NCBI GenBank assembly: GCA_036337295.1
Contig: JAYZEN010000008.1
Span: 62,001-126,000 of the forward strand
Reading direction: 5' to 3'
Length of the DNA: 64,000 nucleotides
Source: Ketobacter sp036337295
GTDB taxonomy: Bacteria > Pseudomonadota > Gammaproteobacteria > Pseudomonadales > Ketobacteraceae
The translations under genes and the position numbers were made by a program. This document shows positions 9,503 through 18,546 of this stretch, piece after piece; the first letter of the stretch is position 1; each line of letters begins with the position of its first letter. A model generated the notes under the pieces. That model was not told the DNA's origin. It did no database searches and saw only the letters and a list, made by a program, of their open reading frames with translations.

Positions 9503-11389
9503 CTAGGCGCTTTTCTTGTTCTGCAGATCACGCTTTTTCAAGTGGATCAACAACAGGGAGATTGCCGCCGGTGTCACCCCGGGAACTCGACCGGCCTGGC
9601 CCAGGGTCTGCGGTCGCGCCTGACCCAGTTTGGCTTTGATTTCGTTGGACAGGCCGGAGATGGAATCATAGTCGAAGTCATCCGGCAGCCGCGTATCTTC
9701 GCTGCGACGCAGGCGTTCCACTTCATCCTGCTGGCGGGCGATGTAGCCTTCGTATTTGGCGCCGATCTCGATCTGCTCCGCTACGTCTTCCGCCACATTA
9801 AGCTCTGGGGTCAGGGCGGCGATGTCCCGGTAGTTCAGCTCCGGGCGGCGCAGTAAATCCTTGAGGTTGTATTCACGGCTGATGGTGTTGCCCAGTTTGG
9901 GATTGAGTTGCCTGGCCATCACGCTGTCGGGCAGTACCCAGGTGCTGCGCAGGCGTTGTTCCTCTTGCGCCATGGCTTCTTTCTTTTCGCAGAAGGCACG
10001 CCAGCGTTCCTCGCCCACCAGTCCCAGCTCGCGGCCTTGTTCGGTCAGACGCAAATCGGCGTTGTCTTCCCGCAGCAGCAGGCGGTGTTCGGCCCGGCTG
10101 GTGAACATGCGATAGGGTTCGCGGGTGCCCATGCTGATCAGGTCATCCACCAACACGCCGATGTAGGCTTCATCCCGGCGCGGGGTCCAGGCGTCTTTAT
10201 CCTGAGCGCGGAGGGCAGCGTTCAATCCCGCCAGCAATCCCTGGGCGCCGGCTTCTTCATAACCGGTGGTGCCGTTGATCTGGCCGGCAAAGAACAGACC
10301 GTTGATGAATTTGGTTTCCAGGGAATACTTCAGATCCTGGGGATTGAAGTAGTCGTACTCGATGGCGTAGCCCGGTCGCAGGATGTGGGCGTTTTCCATG
10401 CCGCGAATGGAATGCACCAGATCCAGCTGAACATCAAAGGGCAGACTGGTGGAAATGCCGTTGGGGTACAGCTCGTGGGTGGTCAGCCCTTCCGGCTCGA
10501 TAAAGATCTGGTGGGAATCCTTGTCCGCAAAGCGGTGGATCTTGTCTTCAATGGAAGGACAGTAACGGGGACCAATACCTTCGATCACCCCGGTGTACAT
10601 GGGGGAACGGTCCAGCCCGCCGCGGATAATGTCGTGGGTGCGCTCGTTGGTGTGGGTGATGTAGCAACTGATCTGGCGCGGATGCTCCGCCAGAGAACCG
10701 ACAAAGGACATCACCGGCAACGGAGCGTCGCCGGGCTGCTCGGTCATCACCGAAAAGTCCACGGACTTAGCGTCAACGCGGGGGGGCGTTCCGGTTTTCA
10801 GGCGGTCCACATTGAAAGGCAGTTCCCGCAAGCGCCGGGCCAGGGCAATGGACGGTGGATCACCGGCACGACCACCGGAATGGTTTTCCAGACCGATGTG
10901 AATCTTGCCGCCGAGGAAGGTGCCGGCGGTGAGCACCACCGCCTGGGAGAAGAAACGCACCCCCATGTTGGTGACCACGCCTTTGACGGTCTCGCCTTCG
11001 ATGATCAGGTCGTCCGCCGCCTGTTGGAAGATGTCCAGGTTGGCCTGGTTCTCCAGAATTTCGCGGATTGCTGCCTTATATAGGACGCGATCAGCCTGGG
11101 CACGGGTAGCGCGCACGGCCGGGCCTTTGCGGGAGTTCAAAATGCGGAACTGGATGCCACCGCGATCGGTGGCCCGGGCCATGGCGCCGTCCAGGGCGTC
11201 GATTTCTTTCACCAGATGGCTTTTGCCGATACCGCCGATGGCCGGATTGCAGGACATTTGCCCCAGGGTTTCAATATTGTGGGTCAGCAACAGGGTCTGC
11301 ACACCCATGCGGGCGCTGGCCAATGCCGCCTCAGTGCCGGCGTGGCCTCCACCAATGATGATGACTCCGTAATGCTTTGGATAATCCAC
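9503..11389 (-). CDS. mnmG: tRNA uridine 5-carboxymethylaminomethyl modification enzyme MnmG (GidA)
   Basis: FAD-dependent partner of MnmE that modifies wobble U34 of several tRNAs. The FAD-binding motif GGGHAGTEAALASARMG is at the N-terminus. I choose GTG 11389 (MDYPKHYGVIIIGG), giving 628 residues, essentially the usual length, with GAGGGC upstream. The frame stays open to 11452, but that longer version would overlap the -10 element of the likely promoter and add 21 residues that do not resemble the family. Confidence 0.96.
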   Translation of the reverse strand: MDYPKHYGVIIIGGGHAGTEAALASARMGVQTLLLTHNIETLGQMSCNPAIGGIGKSHLVKEIDALDGAMARATDRGGIQFRILNSRKGPAVRATRAQADRVLYKAAIREILENQANLDIFQQAADDLIIEGETVKGVVTNMGVRFFSQAVVLTAGTFLGGKIHIGLENHSGGRAGDPPSIALARRLRELPFNVDRLKTGTPPRVDAKSVDFSVMTEQPGDAPLPVMSFVGSLAEHPRQISCYITHTNERTHDIIRGGLDRSPMYTGVIEGIGPRYCPSIEDKIHRFADKDSHQIFIEPEGLTTHELYPNGISTSLPFDVQLDLVHSIRGMENAHILRPGYAIEYDYFNPQDLKYSLETKFINGLFFAGQINGTTGYEEAGAQGLLAGLNAALRAQDKDAWTPRRDEAYIGVLVDDLISMGTREPYRMFTSRAEHRLLLREDNADLRLTEQGRELGLVGEERWRAFCEKKEAMAQEEQRLRSTWVLPDSVMARQLNPKLGNTISREYNLKDLLRRPELNYRDIAALTPELNVAEDVAEQIEIGAKYEGYIARQQDEVERLRRSEDTRLPDDFDYDSISGLSNEIKAKLGQARPQTLGQAGRVPGVTPAAISLLLIHLKKRDLQNKKSA

Positions 11390-11450
11390 AATATTGCCCT
11401 CGAAATGCGCTAAAAGGCCCAAGATAACCAGCTGGGTGAAAAGGCCGGGC

Positions 11451-11479
11451 ATTATACGCCAAGCCTTAGAAAAAGAAAA
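11451..11479 (-). promoter_or_regulatory. Putative promoter of mnmG-rsmG-parAB
   Basis: The minus strand has a perfect -10 TATAAT at 11456-11451. The -35 is weak: T-rich hexamers such as TTTTCT or TTTCTT lie at 16-17 bases spacing. The start would be near 11444, leaving a leader of about 55 bases to the GTG at 11389. Confidence 0.5.
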
Positions 11480-11531
11480 AAGCTTTACGAATTTGGAAGG
11501 CTAAGGGGATTAGACGATCGCGGTGGCCGGA

Positions 11532-12932
11532 CTACCACTGCCACAGGCTGACCCGCCGGTCCCAGTTGCCGGAGTCATCATCACAGTAGCCGGCGGCGGA
11601 AATCATCTGGTTGTCACGGCGATACAGGGCCGTAGAGGCGGAACAAACGCCCGGGGTGATGTCCTCGGCCTCGATGCAGAAATCCAAAATGGAACAGAAG
11701 CGCATGGGGCCCCGATAGAAGTACTCCGGCTCGGTAAAGCGAATCACCTGCCTGCCGCTCTGGTTATAGACGTAGTGAGTCACGGTTTGACGCACCTCGC
11801 CCCGCACCTGCACCCCTGCCTGGAGGGCATTGGTCAGCTCTTCCGCCGAGAGCACGACGCCCATCACCCGCTCGGCACGGGTATCGGTGGTGAACGCCAG
11901 CTCGCCGCGTTCCGTGAGACGGGGCGCGCGCAGATACAGGCGCCGGTTGGGCGGTGCAGCCTGCCGGCACCATTGCTGCACAAACTGGCGGTCGTAGAAA
12001 CAGGCATCCACCACCGTGCCGTTGTTATAGCCGGTGCTGACTTCGTAATACCCGTCTGCCACGGGAAACCGGTCGGCGCTGTAATCAATATTGGCCGGGT
12101 AGGTGGCGCTGCCATCCAGCGCAATTGCCAATCCCTGAACAGTGCCGGTGGCGCCAAGCACGAAGCCGTGGATGATGGTGACCGGCCGAAACCAATGGGG
12201 CAGCACCTGTTGTGACTGCACCACCAACTGCTGATCCAGGATCTGCAGCACGGTATGCACCTCCTCTTCCCCTTCCTCGCCGACTTCCACCTCAAGTGCC
12301 GCCACATAGCGGTTGTGCTCGGCATCGTACAGGGGGCTGCGCCCGCTCAGGTCCCGATTGACGTACATTTCAAGCAGGTTACGTTCCTGATCGAAGCTGC
12401 CGCTGGCCGCCGCCCGCACTTCCTCCCCACTTTCGCCTGTGAACAGGGTGCCATTGAAGACCAGGTTACCCTCATCGGTCAGATGGGCATTATGAATTCG
12501 CAGGCGCTCATCTGCAGCCAGTTGCAGCCCCTTGAGCCCGAGTTCGATCCGGTCCGCCGCCGGGTCCAGCAGCAACAGCTGATTTGGTTGCGGCCCTACC
12601 AGCATGGCTCGATCCTGCCCCAACGGAATCAAACGACCACCGGTGTAGCGATCGAGCTCACTGCTGACCAGCTCCCACTCCCCCGTGATCTGGCCGTCGT
12701 CATCCAGCTTTGTGACCAGCAAGCGCCCAGCCCAATAGCCGACGCTGACCAGATAGGTGGTCTCCCCATCATCCGCACTGTATAAATAGTTGTAGTGCTG
12801 AGACTCCCCCAGATCGGCAATCCAGACCGGTATCAATGTGGCCCCGCAGGCAACGATCAAACCGATCATGGACGCCACCGCTAACCCCATCAGGGGGCGA
12901 ATCCCCCTGCGACGCACAAGCTCCATATCCAT
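11532..12932 (-). CDS. Putative lipoprotein of unknown function
   Basis: I do not recognise this protein. With the start at ATG 12932 (an alternative ATG lies at 12926; AGAGGAAG precedes both) the N-terminus has basic residues, a hydrophobic stretch and a lipobox-like IVAC near residue 29, suggesting an exported lipoprotein. The remaining 430 or so residues are rich in short beta-strand-like segments (LLVTKLDDDGQI, AMLVGPQPNQLLLLD, LEVEVGEEGEEEV), which would fit a beta-propeller or WD-like fold; this is inference. Several cysteines cluster near the C-terminus. It is divergent from the CocE-type gene at 13179 across about 245 bases. Confidence 0.75.
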   Translation of the reverse strand: MDMELVRRRGIRPLMGLAVASMIGLIVACGATLIPVWIADLGESQHYNYLYSADDGETTYLVSVGYWAGRLLVTKLDDDGQITGEWELVSSELDRYTGGRLIPLGQDRAMLVGPQPNQLLLLDPAADRIELGLKGLQLAADERLRIHNAHLTDEGNLVFNGTLFTGESGEEVRAAASGSFDQERNLLEMYVNRDLSGRSPLYDAEHNRYVAALEVEVGEEGEEEVHTVLQILDQQLVVQSQQVLPHWFRPVTIIHGFVLGATGTVQGLAIALDGSATYPANIDYSADRFPVADGYYEVSTGYNNGTVVDACFYDRQFVQQWCRQAAPPNRRLYLRAPRLTERGELAFTTDTRAERVMGVVLSAEELTNALQAGVQVRGEVRQTVTHYVYNQSGRQVIRFTEPEYFYRGPMRFCSILDFCIEAEDITPGVCSASTALYRRDNQMISAAGYCDDDSGNWDRRVSLWQW

Positions 12933-13178
12933 TCTTCCTCTGATTATTGTTGTCTTCCTGGAAGCCACACTGTAGGCCCAATGGCGGCGACACATCTATG
13001 ACCTGGGACGCCAAACTGACACTCATTGTTTTCACATTAGGCGGGGTTTTTGTCGCAATCGGCCATGCCCTTGACAATATGGCCGTGCCATACTCCGTGT
13101 TTACCCAATGTAGTACTCAAGTACAGGAATTGACTTGAGATAAATAACAAAAACGACAACCTACAGGGAGCAACCAGC

Positions 13179-15257
13179 ATGCTGAAGCCCAATCTCGGCG
13201 GCGTGTACGCACGTGTCCATTTTTTACCCGTTTTTCTGTTTTCATGCTTTCTGGTGGCCTGTGGCGGCGGAGGCTCCTCCTCCAGTGACGACTCAACGGC
13301 CGCACGCAACCAGCAGCAAAGCCAACAGGAAGAAGTGCCCTCCCAAAGCCCAATAGCGGATGAGATGCCGGCACCGGACAATCCCCCGACCAATCCCCTG
13401 ACATTAGGGGCCTATGACCGGGCCGCCGACTACCCGAAAATCAAAGTGCACCACCTGGAATACATTCCCACCACCAGCGGCCACCTGATCGGAGTGCGGG
13501 TCACCCTGCCGGCCCACGCAGACGGCACACCGGCGGAGGGCCCCTTCCCCACCATCCTGGTACAAAGCGCCTATAACATAACCATGGTGTCCTATGTCCC
13601 CATGCCCGGGGGTGTGCTGCTGGGGGCGCCTGACCCGTATATGGTGCGACGGGGATACGCCCAGGTGTCAGTGGATGTGATCGGCGGCGGGGTGTCCGAA
13701 GGTGGTTGGGAAATGCTGGGGGCAGAAGAGCAATCCGGCTATGGCGACGCCGTGGACTGGATCAAGCAGCAGCCCTGGTCCAACGGGGATATTGGCGTGG
13801 CCGGTGCCTCGTATATGGCCATCACCGGCCTGTTCACCGCCCAACAACGGCCGGACGATGTCAAAGCGGTGTTCGCCAGTGTCCCCATGGGCGACGCGCA
13901 ACGGGGCACAGTGGGCATTGGCGGGATGGTCAACGCCACCTTCATGAGCCGCTGGATGACCCTGACCCACCTCACCTCCACCCAGAACATTCCGGCCATG
14001 ATCCAGTTTCCCAAGCACCTGGAACAGATTTCCAAGTCCACCGCCGATCACATTGCCCAGATCGACCATTACTATCTGCCGGTCATTGAAGGCACCCTGC
14101 ACGGGGACCCTGAGGTGACCTACGACGGCGAATTCTGGCGCACCCGCTCCCCCATTGAGAATATGGATCAAATACAGGCGCCGACGTTTTTTATGGGTGC
14201 CCTGAACGACATCTTCCAGCGCGACGCCCCGTTATTGTACGAAACGCTGAAAGACCGGGTGGACAGCCGGCTGGTGATTTACAACGGCGACCACATCAGC
14301 CACTTCCTGCAGGCGTTCCCGGGCACCGACAAGGTGGACCCCATCCTGCACCTGATGCTGCAGTGGTTCGATGAATACCTGATGGGCATGGATGCCCAGG
14401 TGGCGACCATTCCTCCGGTGATCCAGTACGTCAAGAATTACCAGTTCGGTCTCTGGCAGGGCTTTGCCACCAGCAGCGACTGGCCCCATCCTGCGGCCGC
14501 CCCGGAGCGCTGGTATTTACGCGGCGATCAGAGCTTGAGCCGACAGATGCCGGAAATGCTGGAGCCCAGTCACAGCATGACCACGCCACCGTTTGCGGAC
14601 TATGAATACGGCAAGAACGATCAAGGTGGTCTGTTGCGCCTGAACGTGTTCCTCAATGACGGCAGCGAATGCTCCCCCAGCTTTGTGCAATGGACCCTGG
14701 GCAGTGCCGGCCTCGCCACCCCCAAAGTCTGCTTCTGGGATCTGCGCGGTCTGGAGCGGGATGCGTTGAACTACGAATCAGAGCCCATGCCGGAGGACTA
14801 CTACATTAACGGTCCCATCCAGGCGGACATCTGGATGCAAAGTGACAAGACCGAGGCTGTGCTGGCGGTGCGCATTGATGAAGTGACCGCTTCAGGCCGG
14901 GTGAGCCCCATCACCGACGGCATGCTGCTGGCCTCTGCCCGCACTGTGGACCCCTTGCGGTCCCGCTACCTGAATGGGGAGATGATCCAGCCTTACCATT
15001 ACTTCACCCAGGAGGCGGAAGCCTTTCTGGAGCCCGGTGAGCCCACCCTGATGCAGGTGGAGATCTTCCCCACCTCGGCCCTGATTCGCCAGGGCAACCG
15101 GCTGCGGGTGTCCATATCACCCAGTAATCAGGCCCAGGGTATGTTGAATGAGCCCCGTCGGGCACGGGCGCAGGAGGGGGTCACCCAGATCCACAGCAGC
15201 CCGCAATATCCTTCCAGCGTGGTATTGCCGGTGGTGCCGGTGAGCGAGTTGAATTGA
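13179..15257 (+). CDS. CocE/NonD (S15)-family hydrolase, lipoprotein
   Basis: Predicted serine esterase or X-Pro-type acyl hydrolase anchored in the envelope. A signal sequence ends in the lipobox LVAC (Cys28), followed by a Gly/Ser linker. The alpha/beta-hydrolase core carries the family box DVIGGGVSEGG near residue 166 and the nucleophile Ser211 in GASYM. GALNDIF and NGDHISHF are likely to supply the acid and the histidine. The C-terminal 200 residues fit the jelly-roll domain of this family (WYLRGD, GNRLRVSIS). Length 692. Substrate unknown. Confidence 0.85.
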   Translation: MLKPNLGGVYARVHFLPVFLFSCFLVACGGGGSSSSDDSTAARNQQQSQQEEVPSQSPIADEMPAPDNPPTNPLTLGAYDRAADYPKIKVHHLEYIPTTSGHLIGVRVTLPAHADGTPAEGPFPTILVQSAYNITMVSYVPMPGGVLLGAPDPYMVRRGYAQVSVDVIGGGVSEGGWEMLGAEEQSGYGDAVDWIKQQPWSNGDIGVAGASYMAITGLFTAQQRPDDVKAVFASVPMGDAQRGTVGIGGMVNATFMSRWMTLTHLTSTQNIPAMIQFPKHLEQISKSTADHIAQIDHYYLPVIEGTLHGDPEVTYDGEFWRTRSPIENMDQIQAPTFFMGALNDIFQRDAPLLYETLKDRVDSRLVIYNGDHISHFLQAFPGTDKVDPILHLMLQWFDEYLMGMDAQVATIPPVIQYVKNYQFGLWQGFATSSDWPHPAAAPERWYLRGDQSLSRQMPEMLEPSHSMTTPPFADYEYGKNDQGGLLRLNVFLNDGSECSPSFVQWTLGSAGLATPKVCFWDLRGLERDALNYESEPMPEDYYINGPIQADIWMQSDKTEAVLAVRIDEVTASGRVSPITDGMLLASARTVDPLRSRYLNGEMIQPYHYFTQEAEAFLEPGEPTLMQVEIFPTSALIRQGNRLRVSISPSNQAQGMLNEPRRARAQEGVTQIHSSPQYPSSVVLPVVPVSELN

Positions 15258-15345
15258 GTCTGAGGCTGGGGAACCTGCCGCGGCCGAGAAAGTATCTATA
15301 CTTAATTCATCCGCTTTGTTGCAAAACCCGATAAGGATATTAGGT

Positions 15346-16974
15346 ATGGACGCGACACGTAACTCCAGCACCCTGTCACTGCTGTCCAAGGGGGTCTGCC
15401 TGGGCTTCGCTCTGGTGACCCTGATCTGCTGTGGGGCCATCTGGTATCAATCCCGCATCGTCAGCCAGTTCGAAACCATGGTGACCGAAGATCTGGCCCA
15501 TGTGAGCACCATTCAGGATATGAACTATCTGTTCAAGGTTCAGGTCCAGGAATGGAAGAACGTGCTGCTGCGGGGCCACGATCCAGCCCGCCGCGAGCAG
15601 TATTGGAGTGCGTTTCAGGAACGCGAGCAGGAAATTCAAACCCTGGGTAATGAGCTGCTGCAACACCTGGCAACCGGTGATGGCCAGGAGGAAGTGACCG
15701 CCTTCCTGGCATCCCACCGTACCATGGCCGGTGCATACCGGGACGGCTACCAGCAATTCATCGCCGCCGGCCTTGACCACAAAGCCGGAGACGCTGCCGT
15801 CAAGGGTATCGATCGTGAACCGGCCCAGCATCTGAGCGCCGCAGTCACAAAACTCAATCAAATCGCCCTCCAGAAAGCGGAAGCCAACGCCCGCGAAGCC
15901 CGGGGCCTGATTGCGGTGATCATCCCACTCTCACTGCTCGCGGTGATTGTCATCGCCTCCGCTATCCTGATGATTATGAACAAGCTGATCATCGCTCCGC
16001 TGCAATCCCTTATGGTGGGAATCCGGCACATGACCCGAGGCGATTACACCCATCCGATCAACACCACCGCCAAAGGTGAACTGGGCCAGCTCTCCAGCGA
16101 TGTCAACGAAATGCAGCTGGGCCTGCGCGCCATGGTGGAAAACATGAAACACAGTGCGTCCACGCTGGATGACAACGCCCAACGCTTGCAAACCATGATG
16201 AACAACATGCTGCGGCAGAGCGACGATGTGCAGAACCGCACTGAGCTGCTGGCCACCGCCACCAACGAAATGACGGCCGCATCACAGGAGGTCGCCGGCA
16301 ATGCATCCGGCGCGGCAGATGCTGCACTCAAAGCCGATCAGGGCGCACAACACGGCATTCAGGTAATGAACGGCACCATCACTGCCATCAACCGTCTGGC
16401 CGATGAGGTGCAGAATGTGGCGAATGTCATGAATAAGCTGGCGGCCGACACTGATCGCGTTGGCAGCGTACTGGATGTCATCAAAGGCATTGCGGAACAG
16501 ACCAACCTGCTGGCATTGAATGCTGCCATCGAGGCGGCCCGGGCCGGTGAGCAGGGCCGCGGATTTGCCGTGGTGGCCGATGAAGTACGCACCCTGGCAC
16601 AACGAACCCAGGAGTCCACTGAAGAGATTCACCAGATCATCAACAACGTGAATAACGGCACCCAGAACGCCATCCAGGCCATGCAGGTGAGCCAGGATCG
16701 CACCGCCAATTGTGTCACCCTTTCACAGCAGGCTGGAGAGGCCATCAGCAGCGTCACCATCGCCGTCGAGGCCATCAAAGGCATGAACACCCAGATTGCC
16801 ACTGCCGCCGAGGAACAGAGTTCGGTTGCCGAAGACATCAACGTCAATATCAATGGCGTGGCATTGCTGGCTCAGGAAACCCACGAGTCCGTTGCCAGCA
16901 GCCGTGAGATCAGTGAAAAGCTTTCCGAGCTGGCCGGCAGCTTCCGCACCATGGCGGCACGCTACCGGACCTGA
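15346..16974 (+). CDS. Methyl-accepting chemotaxis protein
   Basis: Transmembrane chemoreceptor. After ATG 15346 (preceded by AAGGAT; an upstream TTG at 15316 is not preferred) there are two membrane helices, about residues 15-37 and 187-210, enclosing a helical periplasmic sensor domain of the four-helix-bundle kind. A HAMP segment follows (MNKLIIAPLQSLMVGIRHM region). The signalling hairpin tip is the canonical EQTNLLALNAAIEAARAGEQ. The C-terminus ends in YRT, without a CheR-tethering pentapeptide. The ligand cannot be read from sequence. Confidence 0.93.
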   Translation: MDATRNSSTLSLLSKGVCLGFALVTLICCGAIWYQSRIVSQFETMVTEDLAHVSTIQDMNYLFKVQVQEWKNVLLRGHDPARREQYWSAFQEREQEIQTLGNELLQHLATGDGQEEVTAFLASHRTMAGAYRDGYQQFIAAGLDHKAGDAAVKGIDREPAQHLSAAVTKLNQIALQKAEANAREARGLIAVIIPLSLLAVIVIASAILMIMNKLIIAPLQSLMVGIRHMTRGDYTHPINTTAKGELGQLSSDVNEMQLGLRAMVENMKHSASTLDDNAQRLQTMMNNMLRQSDDVQNRTELLATATNEMTAASQEVAGNASGAADAALKADQGAQHGIQVMNGTITAINRLADEVQNVANVMNKLAADTDRVGSVLDVIKGIAEQTNLLALNAAIEAARAGEQGRGFAVVADEVRTLAQRTQESTEEIHQIINNVNNGTQNAIQAMQVSQDRTANCVTLSQQAGEAISSVTIAVEAIKGMNTQIATAAEEQSSVAEDINVNINGVALLAQETHESVASSREISEKLSELAGSFRTMAARYRT

Positions 16975-16996
16975 TGGCTAAGGGCTCGGTGAGCGC

Positions 16997-18394
16997 TCAG
17001 TTAGAGTTAGAGATCGGAACCCCCCGGGCGTCTCTGGGGGGATTGGGCGGACTCAGAGGGGTAGAAGCCAACCCCAGATCGCCGGTAAGCAGTGATACCG
17101 GGCCAATGGACTGACTCAGCACCTGGGTTCGCGCAGCACTTTGCCGAGCACGCCGATATAATGCATCCCGTTCTGCACTCAGCCCATCATTGCCCACCAG
17201 CATTTCATAAAGAAACCGGAAAAACGCCGGGTCGGTGGTTTCTTCCGGGTCCGGGGGCGCCAGGTCGCCGGCAGTATAGCGGGCATAATAATCAAACGCT
17301 GTCAGCAAAGACCCGCCCTGGCTGCCGACAAACGTCCAATAGTTCGCCCCCTGGTGCACCTCTGCAATTTGCGCCGCAAGTGACAGCGACCACAGGCTGA
17401 AGTTGCCATAAAACAGTCCCTTGTGGGAAGACGAGCGCACCGCCTGATCATAGATCTCACCACGTTGGCTGACTGCGTAGCCCACTTGAGCCTCGAAGTT
17501 GGACGGATTGGCATAGGGTCCGCTGTGGCCATCATCGTAGACCCCACCCTTGAAGGTGTAATCCCACATCGCGCCATGATTCAAGGCCGCCGCGGCGGAC
17601 GACCAGCCGGCCACACACCAACTGAGATGGTTGTCACTGCGGTAGCGGGTGTAGGCGCCTGATCCGGTGTGGTTATCGGCCCAGCGGGTCCAGGCATGGC
17701 AACCGGCATTCATGGCGGGAAACAGCTCCCCGCTCAGCCAGCTCTGCAATACTGCGCGATCTGTTGCGGGCAGTTGGTAGCCGTTGCGCGTCAGGATGGC
17801 GTACACATCACTGAAATTAATCAGCCCATAACCTTGCCACATACTGTCCAGAGCCATGTTCCAGGAGTTGTTACAGAACCCCTCTTCGATACCGTCAAAG
17901 CTGGCGTTCTTAAAATCCACATTGAAATCGTAGATATTGAACAAGGTACTGCTGGTGGCCCATGCCAGCATAAATTCCCGGGCTTTGTCGGCAAAGCGCA
18001 CATCATCAGATAGCAGGTAGGCGACCGCCAGATTGCGCGCCAGATGAGAATCATCAGTGATCTTTTTCACCAGATCATTCAGTGTGTCGTCGGCTCCCCC
18101 TGCGGTGCCACACCAACCAAAGGTAATGTCTTTGACGTCCGCCATCCGAAACGGATTTGGCGACCGACTGAGCGTTGAGTTGGCTTGTCGAAGAAAACTT
18201 TCATAGAAGGCGGCGTAGGGTTGCTCTCCCGCCTGGATTCGCTGCTTGACCACCGCCAGATTGGCGCGGGACACGAACAGCCCCGGTGATAAACCACAGT
18301 CATTGCCGCCAGAGCAGGCGGAATAGGCGAATTGCGGAACGGCCGATGCCAGGAATATTGCGCACAGAGCGGTGCAGATTTTTAATGGGTTCAT
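16997..18394 (-). CDS. Secreted alginate lyase family protein
   Basis: Predicted periplasmic or secreted polysaccharide lyase with an all-alpha toroid of the alginate lyase (PL5-like) superfamily. A Sec signal peptide ends near residue 25 (FAYS-AC). The segment from SRANLAVVKQRI is the typical opening of the fold, and NNSWNMALDSMW and RYRSDNHLSW are likely active-site stretches. It is 465 residues and reads toward the polysaccharide locus. It may trim or release a self-made uronate-containing polymer, or degrade external alginate; the sequence does not decide. Confidence 0.75.
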   Translation of the reverse strand: MNPLKICTALCAIFLASAVPQFAYSACSGGNDCGLSPGLFVSRANLAVVKQRIQAGEQPYAAFYESFLRQANSTLSRSPNPFRMADVKDITFGWCGTAGGADDTLNDLVKKITDDSHLARNLAVAYLLSDDVRFADKAREFMLAWATSSTLFNIYDFNVDFKNASFDGIEEGFCNNSWNMALDSMWQGYGLINFSDVYAILTRNGYQLPATDRAVLQSWLSGELFPAMNAGCHAWTRWADNHTGSGAYTRYRSDNHLSWCVAGWSSAAAALNHGAMWDYTFKGGVYDDGHSGPYANPSNFEAQVGYAVSQRGEIYDQAVRSSSHKGLFYGNFSLWSLSLAAQIAEVHQGANYWTFVGSQGGSLLTAFDYYARYTAGDLAPPDPEETTDPAFFRFLYEMLVGNDGLSAERDALYRRARQSAARTQVLSQSIGPVSLLTGDLGLASTPLSPPNPPRDARGVPISNSN

Positions 18395-18472
18395 AGCGGA
18401 GCTCGACAGGGTGTAACCGGGGTGTCCCGCTATTGGACCAAAAAAACCTTAACGAAAAAACAGCAACTCAGC

Positions 18473-18491
18473 GGGATTCCTCAGGAATCCC
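18473..18491 (-). terminator. Hairpin downstream of the PKS operon
   Basis: A perfect 8-bp inverted repeat, GGGATTCC-TCA-GGAATCCC, lies about 55 bases past the stop of the PKS gene at 18547. On the minus strand a T-run (TTTTTT) follows about a dozen bases later. It is a plausible but imperfect terminator for the leftward operon. Confidence 0.45.
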
Positions 18492-18546
18492 ACCTTGGTC
18501 ACACTCGCAGCGAGAATTACCACCACAATTGACCCGTTCTGATGGC

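Noticed and set aside
9908..11083. 391-codon open frame antisense to mnmG
   Set aside because: Shadow of the mnmG coding sequence; the mnmG protein is unmistakable on the other strand.
11380..11391. DnaA-box-like TGTGGATTA at the start of mnmG
   Set aside because: One mismatch, single copy, and the bases encode the conserved MDYP start; no cluster that would mark an origin.
13071..13100. Consensus -35 TTGACA before the CocE-type gene
   Set aside because: No acceptable -10 at 16-18 bases; the palindrome GTACTCAAGTAC further down is short and could be chance.
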